Of a stretch of 64,000 nt of DNA, positions 27,705 through 37,848 are shown piece after piece. The DNA is taken from positions 124,001 to 188,000 of the forward strand of contig NZ_BAVQ01000083.1 of the NCBI RefSeq assembly GCF_000524475.1, given 5' to 3'. Position 1 is the first letter of the stretch; each line of letters opens with the position of its first letter. The stretch is from Tomitella biformata AHU 1821. Lineage in GTDB: Bacteria; Actinomycetota; Actinomycetes; Mycobacteriales; Mycobacteriaceae. A program made the position numbers and the translations under genes. Under the pieces are notes generated by a model that was given only the letters and a program-made list of their open reading frames with translations, had not been told where the DNA came from and ran no database searches.

Positions 27705-29153
27705 TCAGGGCGCGTCGCGGCGCGGCAGAAGCACTCGGAACGTCGCGCCGGCGCCCAGCCGCACCTGGGCCGTGCTGCCGCTCTCCGCCGCGACGCTGCC
27801 GCCATGTGCTTCGACGATGCCGGCGACGATGGACAGCCCCAACCCGTTGCCGCCCGAGGTGCTGGTGCGTGAGGAGTCCGCTCGGTAGAAGCGCTCGAAG
27901 ATCGATTCCAGGTCCTCGGCTGCGAGGCCAGGTCCGTTGTCCGCGACCTCGAGCACCGCGGAGTCGCCCCGCGTGCCCACTCGAACCGTGATCGTCGAGT
28001 TGTCGGGAGTGTGGGTGAGGGCATTGTCGACGAGGTTGCCGAGCACCTGGCGCAGGCGGGCGTCGTCCCCGGTCACCACGACGCCGTCTGTCCCCGGGAA
28101 CAGCTCGAGCCGGGTCTCGCGCTCGGGGGCCACCGCGCGCGCGTCGTGCACGGCGTCGGCAGCGAGCACAACGAGGTCGACGGGCTCTTGTGCGTGGGGT
28201 CGGCGCTCGTCTAGTCGTGCGAGAGCGAGCAGGTCCTCCACCAGGGCGCCCATGCGCCGGGACTCGCTCTCGATCCGCGCCATCAGCCGGTCCATATCCG
28301 TGCTCGCACCCTGCCGGTAGAGCTCGGCGAACCCGCGGATCGTGGTGATGGGGGTGCGTAGGTCGTGGCTGGCGTCGGCGATGAATCGCCGCATCTTCCG
28401 CTCGGAGGCTGCGGTCGCCGCGAACGCGTCCTGGATTTGCGACAACATCGAGTTCACTGCGATCGCAAGCGCACCGACCTCCGTCCGCGGGTCGGATTCT
28501 GGCACGCGTCGGGACAAGTCGCCCTCAGCGATCGCGGCCGTCGTGCGCTCGACCTCCCGAAGCCCGCGCAGGCTCTGCCGCACCGTCAGGTAGGCGGCTC
28601 CGGCGAGGAGGGCCAACACCACCAGGCCGGTCCAGATCTGCAACCCGGCGAGCCGGCGGACCACCGCGTCGTTCGCGGTCAGCGGGGTGGCGATGGTCAG
28701 CGTCTCGCCGCGCGGCGTCGTGAACCGCAGTGCGCGCCAGCGCACCCCGGTGCCCTCCGTCGCGGGGACTGTGGTGGGCGTGCCCATCCCCATGCCTGCC
28801 AGATCGGGGCTGGTGGACTCGTCGTTGAATAGGGCGAGGGTCTCGCCGTCCGCCGCCTGCACGTGGACATAGAACCAGCTCGGCGGGCGTTCCGGGCCTG
28901 GAGGGCTGGCACCCGGGGGCAGCTGGCCCGGGGGCAGCTCGCCCAGCGGCCGCGCCCAGCCCTTCTCCGCGTCCAACAGCGACTGGTCGGTCCGCGCGAG
29001 CATCGAGTCCGCCAGGGCCCTGGTCACCACCACGCCGGAGACCACGAGCGCCGCCGCGGACAACAACACGGCGAGCCCCACCAGGCGCACTCGCAGCGGC
29101 GTGCGGCGGGCGACCTGGACGATCCTGGAGACGCGCGTGCTCTCTTTTCTCAC
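27705..29153 (-). CDS. Sensor histidine kinase
   Basis: 482 residues. TM1 about 20-42 (LVGLAVLLSAAALVVSGVVV), a Pro-rich extracytoplasmic sensor (GELPPGQLPPGASPPGP), TM2 about 170-190, HAMP linker, HisKA with the phospho-acceptor in FIADASHDLRTPITTIRGF, and HATPase with NLVDNALTHT, ADNGPGL and GLGLSIV. Layout resembles mycobacterial TcrY/PrrB-type kinases. The GTG start overlaps the stop of the response regulator (GTGA). It probably controls the downstream VTC-DUF4956-CotH genes, by position only. Confidence 0.92.
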   Translation of the reverse strand: MRKESTRVSRIVQVARRTPLRVRLVGLAVLLSAAALVVSGVVVTRALADSMLARTDQSLLDAEKGWARPLGELPPGQLPPGASPPGPERPPSWFYVHVQAADGETLALFNDESTSPDLAGMGMGTPTTVPATEGTGVRWRALRFTTPRGETLTIATPLTANDAVVRRLAGLQIWTGLVVLALLAGAAYLTVRQSLRGLREVERTTAAIAEGDLSRRVPESDPRTEVGALAIAVNSMLSQIQDAFAATAASERKMRRFIADASHDLRTPITTIRGFAELYRQGASTDMDRLMARIESESRRMGALVEDLLALARLDERRPHAQEPVDLVVLAADAVHDARAVAPERETRLELFPGTDGVVVTGDDARLRQVLGNLVDNALTHTPDNSTITVRVGTRGDSAVLEVADNGPGLAAEDLESIFERFYRADSSRTSTSGGNGLGLSIVAGIVEAHGGSVAAESGSTAQVRLGAGATFRVLLPRRDAP

Positions 29154-29863
29154 GCCCGCGGCTCGCGCAGGACGTACCCGACACCCCGGATGGTGTGGAT
29201 CAACGGCCGCTCGCCATTGTCGACCTTGCGCCGCAGATATGAGACGTAGGACTCGACCACGCCCACCTCGCCGCCAAAATCGTAGTTCCACACGTGGTCG
29301 AGGATGCGCGGCTTCGAGAGCACCGTGCCAGCGTTGATCATGAGATACCGCAGCAGCGTGAACTCGGTGGGGGACAAGGACACCGGCACCCCTGCTTTTG
29401 TCACATCGCGGGTCTCGTCATCGAGCTCGAGATCGGCGAAGCGGATCCGGGCGCTGCGCTCGGCCCCGGCGGCCCGACCCGCGCGGCGCAGGATGGTGCG
29501 CAGCCGGGCGATCACCTCCTCGAGGCTGAACGGCTTGGTGACGTAGTCGTCCGCGCCGAGGCTGAGCCCGGTGACTTTGTCCGCCACCGCGTCACGCGCG
29601 GTGAGGAACAAGACCGGCGCGTCGCACCCGTCGGCACGCAGCCGCTTGAGCAGCCCCATCCCGTCCATGCCGGGCATCATCACGTCGAGGATCAACGCAT
29701 CGGGGCGGAATGTCCGGGCGCGGTCGAGGCCCTCCGCCCCGGTGCGCGCCGTCGCCACTTCGAAACCTTGGAAGCGCAGGGACACCGAGAGCAACTCCAG
29801 AATGTTCTCCTCGTCGTCGACTAGGAGGATCCGGGCTTCGGGAACGGCAGCGATTGAGGTCAC
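29150..29863 (-). CDS. OmpR-family response regulator
   Basis: 237 residues. Receiver domain with acidic pocket LLVDDEENIL, phospho-Asp in DALILDVMMPGMDG, and TARDAVADKVTGLSLGADDYVTKPF; then a winged-helix DNA-binding domain (SPTEFTLLRYLMINAGTVLSKPRILDHVW ... VESYVSYLRRKVD ... IRGVGYVLRE). Similar to MprA/TcrX regulators. GTG start giving MTSIAAVPEARILLVDDEEN; longer in-frame sequence upstream lacks the expected pattern. Divergent from ftsY, with 161 bases between them. Confidence 0.92.
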   Translation of the reverse strand: MTSIAAVPEARILLVDDEENILELLSVSLRFQGFEVATARTGAEGLDRARTFRPDALILDVMMPGMDGMGLLKRLRADGCDAPVLFLTARDAVADKVTGLSLGADDYVTKPFSLEEVIARLRTILRRAGRAAGAERSARIRFADLELDDETRDVTKAGVPVSLSPTEFTLLRYLMINAGTVLSKPRILDHVWNYDFGGEVGVVESYVSYLRRKVDNGERPLIHTIRGVGYVLREPRA

Positions 29864-30024
29864 GCCCGACAATATGTCGCACCTTTCTGACAACTCGTGG
29901 TTAGTTTCCTGGCAGTCTCCTGTGAGCCCGCGCGGAGAGCTGGGCGGGAACACGGCCCGCATCGGCTACAGCGTGAGTCCGAGCCGCCACCACCAAGATG
30001 AGGTCAGGCTGCGATGATGACCAG

Positions 30025-31425
30025 GTGAACTCAACGCTATGGATTGTCATCGCCGTAGTCGCCGTCCTGCTCGTCGCCGCGGTCATCGCCGGCACCGTGC
30101 TGTACCGGCGTCGCCAGATCAGCCTCACGGGCACTGCCGAGCCGCAGCAGGTGGGGGAGAAGAAGGACGCGCCAGGCGGGTATCAGACCGGCAGCGGGTT
30201 CAACTTCAGTGAGGGCGAGGGAGCTCCCACACCCGCAGCGGAAGCGCCCGCTGCCCCGAAGCACGAGGCGCCTGAGACTGAGGCCCCGCAGGTCCAGGTC
30301 CCGCCGCATGCCCCGAAGCACGAAGCCCCGATCACTCCCGAGGTTGTCGATCCTGAGGTAGTCGAGCCGGCGCCCGTGGAGAAGGCTCCCGAGGCCCCGC
30401 TGGTTGTCGCCCCGGAGACCGTCGAACCTGCGATCGTCGCAGAGCCCGAGGCCATCGAGCCCGCCGCACCCGTCGAGCCCGCTGCTCCCAAGCTCGACGA
30501 GATCGCGCCCACCGAGGGCCGCCTGGATCGCCTCCGTGGCCGGCTCTCGCGCTCGCAGTCGGCTGTCGGCAAGTCCCTGCTGGGCCTGCTCGGCGGCGGC
30601 GACCTCGACGAGGACTCGTGGGAGGAGGTCGAGGACACGCTGATCATGGCGGACATCGGCACCGCCACCACGACGAAGGTCGTCGCGATTCTGCGTGAGC
30701 AGATGGCCACTCGCGCCGTGCGCACCGAGGCGGACGCCCGCGCGCTGCTGCGCGAGGTCCTGGTCGCGGAATTGCAGACCGACCAGACCCGGTCGATCCG
30801 CGCGCTCCCGCACGCCGGCAGCCCCGCGGTGCTGCTGGTCGTCGGCGTCAATGGCACCGGCAAGACCACCACCACCGGCAAGCTGGCCCGCGTGCTCGTT
30901 GCGGACGGCCGCCGCATCCTGCTCGGCGCGGCGGACACCTTCCGCGCTGCCGCGGCCGATCAGTTGCAGACGTGGGGCGACCGCGTCGGGGCGGACATCG
31001 TGCGCGGCAAGGAGGGCGGGGACCCGGCCGCGATCGCATTCGACGCCGTCGCCAAGGGCACCGAGCTCGGCGTGGACGCGGTCCTGATCGACACCGCCGG
31101 CCGCCTGCACACCAAGACCGGACTGATGGACGAGCTCGGCAAGGTCAAGCGCGTCATCGAGAAGAAGACCCCGGTGGACGAGGTGCTGCTGGTGCTCGAC
31201 GCGACAGTCGGGCAGAACGGCCTCACCCAGGCCCGCGTGTTCGCCGAGGTCGTGGATATCACCGGCGTCGTGATCACCAAGCTCGACGGCACGGCCAAGG
31301 GCGGCATCGTCTTCCAGGTGCAGAACGAGCTGGGCGTGCCAGTCAAGCTCGTCGGCCTGGGTGAGGGCCCCGACGACCTCGCGCCATTCGAGCCCGGCGC
31401 GTTCGTGGATGCGCTGCTCGGCTAA
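30025..31425 (+). CDS. ftsY: Signal recognition particle receptor FtsY
   Basis: Membrane receptor for SRP-ribosome complexes. 466 residues. N-terminal membrane helix (LWIVIAVVAVLLVAAVIAGTVLYRRR), acidic low-complexity A domain with PKHEAP repeats, then the NG domain: GVNGTGKTTTTGKLA (G1), DTFRAAAADQL, IDTAGRLHTK, TKLDGTAKGG and VGLGEGPDDLAPF. GTG start chosen because it aligns the membrane helix with mycobacterial FtsY; an ATG 9 codons upstream is possible. In mycobacteria smc and ftsY are adjacent; here five minus-strand genes separate them. Confidence 0.96.
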   Translation: MNSTLWIVIAVVAVLLVAAVIAGTVLYRRRQISLTGTAEPQQVGEKKDAPGGYQTGSGFNFSEGEGAPTPAAEAPAAPKHEAPETEAPQVQVPPHAPKHEAPITPEVVDPEVVEPAPVEKAPEAPLVVAPETVEPAIVAEPEAIEPAAPVEPAAPKLDEIAPTEGRLDRLRGRLSRSQSAVGKSLLGLLGGGDLDEDSWEEVEDTLIMADIGTATTTKVVAILREQMATRAVRTEADARALLREVLVAELQTDQTRSIRALPHAGSPAVLLVVGVNGTGKTTTTGKLARVLVADGRRILLGAADTFRAAAADQLQTWGDRVGADIVRGKEGGDPAAIAFDAVAKGTELGVDAVLIDTAGRLHTKTGLMDELGKVKRVIEKKTPVDEVLLVLDATVGQNGLTQARVFAEVVDITGVVITKLDGTAKGGIVFQVQNELGVPVKLVGLGEGPDDLAPFEPGAFVDALLG

Positions 31426-31443
31426 ACCTCCAGATCGCAGCCA

Positions 31444-31481
31444 GGCGAACCCGGCCCGGGGCAACCCAGGCCGGGTTCGCC
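31444..31481 (+). terminator. Terminator hairpin of ftsY
   Basis: Perfect 13-bp arms GGCGAACCCGGCC / GGCCGGGTTCGCC with a 12-base loop, 18 bases after the ftsY stop. The following sequence CATTTCC has only a short T-run, so termination may be partial. Confidence 0.7.
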
Positions 31482-31508
31482 ATTTCCGGTCAGCGCGGGA
31501 GCGGTCGC

Positions 31509-31565
31509 CGAACGAGGCGAAGTTGCGCGGTTCGTCGACGAATTGGCGCAACTTCGTCCAGTTCG
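31509..31565. repeat. Compound imperfect palindrome of 57 bp
   Basis: Nested symmetry: outer CGAAC/GTTCG, matched 4-base interruptions, an 11-bp perfect arm CGAAGTTGCGC/GCGCAACTTCG, and a central perfect palindrome TTCGTCGACGAA. It could be a regulator site, a second hairpin of the ftsY transcript end or a repeat element remnant. Confidence 0.75.
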
Positions 31566-31623
31566 AGGAGCTCCACAGGGAGAACATGTGCGGGCAGGGG
31601 TGTGAGGGGAAGTTCACCCGGCC

Positions 31624-31659
31624 GTAACACCGTGCTGGTTTTTGTTTCGTAATCGCAAC
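31624..31659. promoter_or_regulatory. Possible GlnR-type operator upstream of amt
   Basis: A GTAAC and a GTTTC-N6-GCAAC pair occur here; on the minus strand this includes AC-N9-AC spacing (31638-31650) as described for mycobacterial GlnR boxes. Nitrogen control of amt-glnK is expected in actinobacteria, but the match is degenerate. Confidence 0.3.
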
Positions 31660-31707
31660 ACTGCGCGCCAGCTGGTGAAACGCGAGTCCCGCAAGATTTC
31701 CACCAAG

Positions 31708-31730
31708 AGCGGGGAAAGTGGTTCCCCGCT
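31708..31730 (+). promoter_or_regulatory. Leader hairpin before the amt ribosome site
   Basis: Arms AGCGGGGAA / TTCCCCGCT (9 bp, 5-base loop) end four bases before the GGGAGG ribosome site of amt. It may tune translation of the operon. Function is not shown. Confidence 0.45.
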
Positions 31731-31746
31731 GGTGGGAGGTGTGGCG

Positions 31747-33554
<1,808 letters not shown>

Positions 33555-33640
33555 GGGCGAGTCGCTAGGCTGTCGTCAATACAGTTGTGCCGCGACCGGC
33601 CAGCTGACTGACACACAGATACCGAACGGGAGCGCAATCG

Positions 33641-35206
33641 GTGTTCGAATCCCTCTCCGACAGGCTGGCCTCTTCCCTCAAAGACTTGCGAGGGAAGGGC
33701 CGGCTGTCACCTGCCGACATCGACGCGACGTGCCGTGAGATCCGGCTCGCGCTGCTCGAGGCGGACGTCGCGCTCCCCGTGGTGCGCGGGTTTGTCGCCA
33801 AGGTCAAGGACCGCGCCAAGGGCGCGGAGGTCTCCGGGGCGCTGAACCCGGCGCAGCAGGTCGTCAAGATCGTCAACGAGGAGCTCGTCGGCATCCTCGG
33901 CGGGGAGACCCGACGGCTGACGTTCGCCAAGAACCCGCCCACCGTGATCATGCTCGCGGGCCTGCAGGGCGCCGGTAAGACGACGCTCGCCGGCAAGCTC
34001 TCCCTCTGGCTCAAGGGCCAGGGACACACCCCGATGCTGGTGGCATGCGACCTGCAACGCCCCAACGCCGTCACGCAGCTCCAGGTCGTCGGCGGCCAGG
34101 CCGGCGTCCCCGTCTACGCGCCGCACCCCGGGGCCAGCGGCGAGGGCGACGCGGCGGGTGCAGGTGCCGGAGACCCGGTCGCCGTGGCGCGCGCGGGCGT
34201 GGCGGAGGCCCGGGCCAAGCAGCACGACATCGTGATCATCGACACCGCCGGCCGCCTTGGCGTCGACGAGGTCCTGATGCAGCAGGCCGCGGACATCCGC
34301 GACGCGACGCAGCCTGACGAGGTGCTGTTCGTCCTCGACTCGATGATCGGCCAAGACGCGGTCTCCACCGCCGAGGCGTTCCGCGCGGGCGTCGGCTTCA
34401 CCGGCGTGGTCCTGACCAAGCTCGACGGCGACGCCCGCGGCGGCGCGGCGCTGAGCGTGCGTGAGATCACCGGCCAGCCGATCATGTTCGCGTCCACCGG
34501 CGAGAAGCTGGACGAGTTCGACGTCTTCCACCCCGACCGCATGGCCAGCCGCATCCTCGGCATGGGCGACCTGCTCAGCCTCATCGAGCAGGCCGAGACG
34601 CACTTCGACGCGTCCCAGGCGGAGGCCACCGCCGCCAAGCTCACCAGCGGCGAGCTCACCCTGGACGACTTCCTCGAGCAGATGATGGCCATCCGCAAGA
34701 TGGGCCCCATCGCCAACCTCATCGGCATGCTCCCCGGCGCCGGCCAGATGAAGGAGCAGCTCGGCCAGATCGACGATAAGCAGCTCGACCGCGTGCAGGC
34801 CATCATCCGCGGCATGACGCCCGCCGAGCGCGAGAACCCCAAGATCATCAACGGCTCGCGCCGCGCGCGCATCGCCGGCGGCTCCGGCGTCACCGTCACT
34901 GAGGTCAACCAGCTGGTAGACCGCTTCTTCGACGCCCGCAAGATGATGTCCGCGATGGCGGGCCGCATGGGCATGCCCGGTGGCCGCAAGAACGTCAAGG
35001 GCAAGAAGGGCAAGAAGGGGAAGAAGGGCGGCCGCGGCCCCACGCCCCCGAAGATGAAGGGCGGCTTCCCCGGCGGGATGCCGGGCGGCTTCCCTGGCAT
35101 GGGCGGCATGCCGGACCTGTCCAACATGCCCCCCGGGCTCGACCAGCTGCCCCCCGGTTTAGAGGGCATGGACCTGTCCAAGCTGAAGCTGCCCGGCCAG
35201 AAGTAG
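33641..35206 (+). CDS. ffh: Signal recognition particle GTPase Ffh
   Basis: Binds SRP RNA and signal peptides of nascent membrane proteins. 521 residues: N domain FESLSDRLASSLKDLRGKGRL, G domain GLQGAGKTTLAGKLS, DTAGRLGVDE, TKLDGDARGGAALS, and methionine-rich M domain with INGSRRARIAGGSG for RNA binding. The C-terminus adds a Lys-rich run and then a Gly/Pro/Met tail (GGFPGGMPGGFPGMGGMPD). GTG start with GGGAGCG upstream. Confidence 0.97.
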   Translation: MFESLSDRLASSLKDLRGKGRLSPADIDATCREIRLALLEADVALPVVRGFVAKVKDRAKGAEVSGALNPAQQVVKIVNEELVGILGGETRRLTFAKNPPTVIMLAGLQGAGKTTLAGKLSLWLKGQGHTPMLVACDLQRPNAVTQLQVVGGQAGVPVYAPHPGASGEGDAAGAGAGDPVAVARAGVAEARAKQHDIVIIDTAGRLGVDEVLMQQAADIRDATQPDEVLFVLDSMIGQDAVSTAEAFRAGVGFTGVVLTKLDGDARGGAALSVREITGQPIMFASTGEKLDEFDVFHPDRMASRILGMGDLLSLIEQAETHFDASQAEATAAKLTSGELTLDDFLEQMMAIRKMGPIANLIGMLPGAGQMKEQLGQIDDKQLDRVQAIIRGMTPAERENPKIINGSRRARIAGGSGVTVTEVNQLVDRFFDARKMMSAMAGRMGMPGGRKNVKGKKGKKGKKGGRGPTPPKMKGGFPGGMPGGFPGMGGMPDLSNMPPGLDQLPPGLEGMDLSKLKLPGQK

Positions 35207-35235
35207 CGCTGTGGGAGATAGCGCTGTGGGAGATA
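35206..35235. repeat. Exact tandem duplication of 15 bp at the ffh/amidohydrolase junction
   Basis: GCGCTGTGGGAGATA occurs twice in a row, beginning with the last base of the ffh stop. Each copy carries a GTG and a GGGAG, so the first copy can supply the ribosome site for the GTG of the second. Confidence 0.9.
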
Positions 35236-36335
35236 CAGGGGCTTGGCGGATTCGCGGCCGCGCCCTCCCCGGCGGCGAGCCGTGTGACTGGTTCGTGCGC
35301 GACGGGCTTCTCACCGCAGAGCCCGTCGCCGGCGCCGTGGACCTGCTGCCAGTAGATTCTCCGGCCGGGGACTCGTGGATCCTGCCGGGTCTGGTCGACG
35401 CGCACTGCCACGTCGGCGTCGGGCGCGGCAGCGTCGGCACCGATATCAACACAGCCACTGCGCAAGCGGTGGCCGAGCGCGACGCAGGCGTCCTGCTGCT
35501 GCGCGACGCGGGCGTGCCCGTCGACACCCGCGCGCTCGACCAGGTCCCGGGCCTGCCCCGGATCATTCGCGCCGGCCAGCATCTGGCGTTGCCCAAGCGG
35601 TACATGCCAGCGCTGGGGCTCCACCTGAACGATGAGTCCGAGCTGCCCGACGCGGTGGCCGCGCAAGCCCGTGCCGGCGACGGCTGGGTCAAGTTGGTGG
35701 GGGACTGGATCGACCGCGGCGTCGGCGACCTCGCCCCGCTGTGGAGCCCGAAGGTGCTCAAGGAGGCCATCGGCCGGGCGCACGATGAGGGCGCGCGCGT
35801 CACCGCGCACGTATTCGGCTTCGATGCGCTGCCGGGCCTGCTCGACGCGGGCATCGACTGCATCGAGCACGGTGCCGGGCTGGACGCCGAGCTGATCGCA
35901 CAGATGAGATCCCAGGGCACAGCACTGGTGCCGACCATCATCAATATCGCCAGCTTCCCGGGAATTGCCGACGGCGCCGGCCGTTACCCCGTGTACGCCG
36001 CGCACATGCGGGCGCTGCACGCGCGCAACCCCGAGATGCTCGCGATGGCCATCGACGCCGGCCTAGACCTATACGCCGGCACCGACGCAGGCGGATTCAT
36101 CGACCACGGCCGCGTCGTCGACGAGATCGAGGCCCTCTCAGCCGCGGGACTGGGCAACGAGCGGGCCCTCGCGGCCGGCTCCTGGGCCGCGCGCCGCTGG
36201 CTGACCGGGCAGGACGGCCTCGTAGAGGGCGCCCGCGCAGACCTCGTGGCCTATGCCTCGGACCCGCGGGTGGACCTGAACGTGCTGCGTTCGCCGTCGC
36301 ACATCCTGCTCGGCGGGTCGCTCGTCGGCAGGTGA
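35226..36335 (+). CDS. Amidohydrolase family protein
   Basis: 369 residues. Metal-dependent hydrolase fold with the HxH motif in GLVDAHCHVGVG, a likely metal Lys/His region (DGWVKLVGDW, VTAHVFGFDAL, GIDCIEHGAG) and the Asp in LYAGTDAGGFIDHG. C-terminal beta segment VEGARADLVAYASDPRVDL is typical of imidazolonepropionase/prolidase-like amidohydrolases. Mycobacteria have Rv2915c in this place after ffh. Substrate unknown. Of two in-frame GTGs in the tandem repeat I chose the second, which has GGGAG 8 bases upstream; the first is 15 bases earlier. Confidence 0.88.
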   Translation: MGDTGAWRIRGRALPGGEPCDWFVRDGLLTAEPVAGAVDLLPVDSPAGDSWILPGLVDAHCHVGVGRGSVGTDINTATAQAVAERDAGVLLLRDAGVPVDTRALDQVPGLPRIIRAGQHLALPKRYMPALGLHLNDESELPDAVAAQARAGDGWVKLVGDWIDRGVGDLAPLWSPKVLKEAIGRAHDEGARVTAHVFGFDALPGLLDAGIDCIEHGAGLDAELIAQMRSQGTALVPTIINIASFPGIADGAGRYPVYAAHMRALHARNPEMLAMAIDAGLDLYAGTDAGGFIDHGRVVDEIEALSAAGLGNERALAAGSWAARRWLTGQDGLVEGARADLVAYASDPRVDLNVLRSPSHILLGGSLVGR

Positions 36336-36348
36336 ATCGACTGCCGTT

Positions 36349-36377
36349 TTCGCGCTGGGCCGTTGGTCTGGCAGAAT
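36349..36377 (+). promoter_or_regulatory. Probable rpsP promoter
   Basis: TTCGCG and CAGAAT are spaced by 17 bases, embedded in TCTGGCAGAATGGC. Nearly the same block (TCTGGCACAATGGC with TTCGCG 18 bases upstream) precedes rplS, supporting a shared ribosomal-protein promoter type. The transcript leader would be about 110 bases. Confidence 0.55.
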
Positions 36378-36495
36378 GGCGGATTGTCGTCGCATCCGGT
36401 TCCGTACCGCGCGGCGGTCACAAGAACGAGGCAAAACCGGGCACCCGAATCGCGGGCGTCGCTGAATTGCACGTGACACCAAGGAGAACACAGCT

Positions 36496-36972
36496 GTGGC
36501 TGTCAAGATCAAGCTCACGCGTCTCGGCAAGATTCGCAACCCCCAGTACCGCATCACCGTCCAGGATGCCCGCACCCGCAGCAAGGGCCGCGCGATCGAG
36601 ACGATCGGCCGCTACCACCCCAAGGAAGAGCCTTCCCTGATCGTGGTCGACTCCGAGCGTGCGCAGTACTGGCTGGGTGTTGGCGCGCAGCCGACCGACC
36701 CGGTCCTGGCGCTGCTGAAGATCACCGGTGACTGGCAGAAGTTCAAGGGCCTCGAGGGCGCCGAGGGCACCCTGAAGTTCAAGGCCGAGAAGACCTCGAA
36801 GCTGGAGCTGTTCAACGCCGCCCTCGCGCAGGCCGAGAACGAGCCCAAGGCCGAGGCCATCACGCCCAAGAAGAAGGCCGCCAAGAAGGAAGAGGCTGCC
36901 GCTGAGTCTGAGGTTAAGGCTGACGCTGCAGTCGCGGCGGAGTCGACCGAGGCAGAAGCCACCGACAAGTGA
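36496..36972 (+). CDS. rpsP: 30S ribosomal protein S16
   Basis: 158 residues. The S16 core is clear ([55 protein letters not shown]). A long C-terminal extension rich in Lys, Ala and Glu ([17 protein letters not shown]...) is typical of actinobacterial S16. GTG start with AAGGAG 9 bases upstream. Its stop overlaps the khpA start (GTGA). Confidence 0.97.
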   Translation: MAVKIKLTRLGKIRNPQYRITVQDARTRSKGRAIETIGRYHPKEEPSLIVVDSERAQYWLGVGAQPTDPVLALLKITGDWQKFKGLEGAEGTLKFKAEKTSKLELFNAALAQAENEPKAEAITPKKKAAKKEEAAAESEVKADAAVAAESTEAEATDK

Positions 36973-37214
36973 ACAGCGACCTCGTAGCTGACGCCGTCGA
37001 GCAGTTGGTTCGCGGCATCGTCGCGAACCCCGATGACGTGCAGGTCGACCTGGTGGACAACCGCCGAGGCCGCACCATCGAGGTCCATGTGAACCCGGAC
37101 GACCTCGGCAAGGTCATTGGCCGTAACGGTCGGACCGCGACTGCGCTGCGCACTGTCGTCTCCGGTATCGGTGGCCGCGGCATTCGCGTCGACGTGGTGG
37201 ACACCGACCGCTAG
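36969..37214 (+). CDS. khpA: KH-domain RNA-binding protein KhpA
   Basis: 81 residues, a single KH domain with [23 protein letters not shown] (the GxxG loop GRNG). Located between rpsP and rimM as in most bacteria (Rv2908c). Known homologues bind RNA with KhpB/Jag and affect cell-envelope growth; that role here is inferred. GTG start overlapping the rpsP stop. Confidence 0.93.
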   Translation: MNSDLVADAVEQLVRGIVANPDDVQVDLVDNRRGRTIEVHVNPDDLGKVIGRNGRTATALRTVVSGIGGRGIRVDVVDTDR

Positions 37215-37281
37215 AGATCGTCAGTCTGCCGCCGTTCGCCATCGTGGGGCCAGCCCGCTCGAGTACCAGGAGAATTCTGAC

Positions 37282-37836
37282 ATGGAACTTGTTGTGGGCC
37301 GCGTGGCCAAGTCCCACGGTGTGCGGGGCGAGCTCGCTGTCGACGTGCGTACCGACGCGCCGGAGATCCGGTTTGCCGAGGGCGCGATCTTGCAGGGCCG
37401 CAAGCCTCGCGAGAAGAAGCTGCATAGTTACACGGTGGAAGCCGTCCGGGAGCACTCCGGGCGGCTTCTGCTGCGTCTGGTCGGCGTTGACGGCCGCGAG
37501 GCAGCCGATGCCCTGCGCGGGACGCTGTTCGTCATCGACTCCGCCGACGTGGAGCCGTCCGAGGACCCGGACGAGTATTACGACCACGAGCTCGAGGGCC
37601 TCGACGTGCGCCTGCCCGACGGCACCATCTTCGGCAAGGTCCGCGAGGTGCTGCACACCCTCGGCGGCGAGCTCCTCGCCGTGCGCCCCGCCGGTGAGGG
37701 CCCCGAGATCTTGGTGCCGTTCGTCAACGCCATCGTCACCACCATCTCCACCGCCGACGGTGTCATCGACATCGACCCGCCCGTGGGGCTGCTGAACCTG
37801 GCCGACGCCGAGACCGACACCCCGCCCCAGGCGTAG
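37282..37836 (+). CDS. rimM: Ribosome maturation factor RimM
   Basis: 184 residues. Assists 30S assembly through S19. N-terminal domain MELVVGRVAKSHGVRGELAVDV, linker DADEYYDHELEGL-type segment (DPDEYYDHELEGLDV), and PRC-barrel C-terminal domain ILVPFVNAIVTTISTADGVI. ATG with CAGGAGAA upstream; the frame before it belongs to no gene. Followed after 12 bases by trmD. Confidence 0.94.
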   Translation: MELVVGRVAKSHGVRGELAVDVRTDAPEIRFAEGAILQGRKPREKKLHSYTVEAVREHSGRLLLRLVGVDGREAADALRGTLFVIDSADVEPSEDPDEYYDHELEGLDVRLPDGTIFGKVREVLHTLGGELLAVRPAGEGPEILVPFVNAIVTTISTADGVIDIDPPVGLLNLADAETDTPPQA

Positions 37837-37848
37837 TAGGAGTAGCTC

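Larger units (their letters stand above)
31426..31746. other. Intergenic region ftsY-amt with stacked secondary structures
   Basis: This 321-base gap has no gene. In order it holds the ftsY terminator hairpin, a 57-base compound palindrome, a possible nitrogen-regulator site and a short leader hairpin just before the amt ribosome site. Each is listed separately. Confidence 0.8.
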
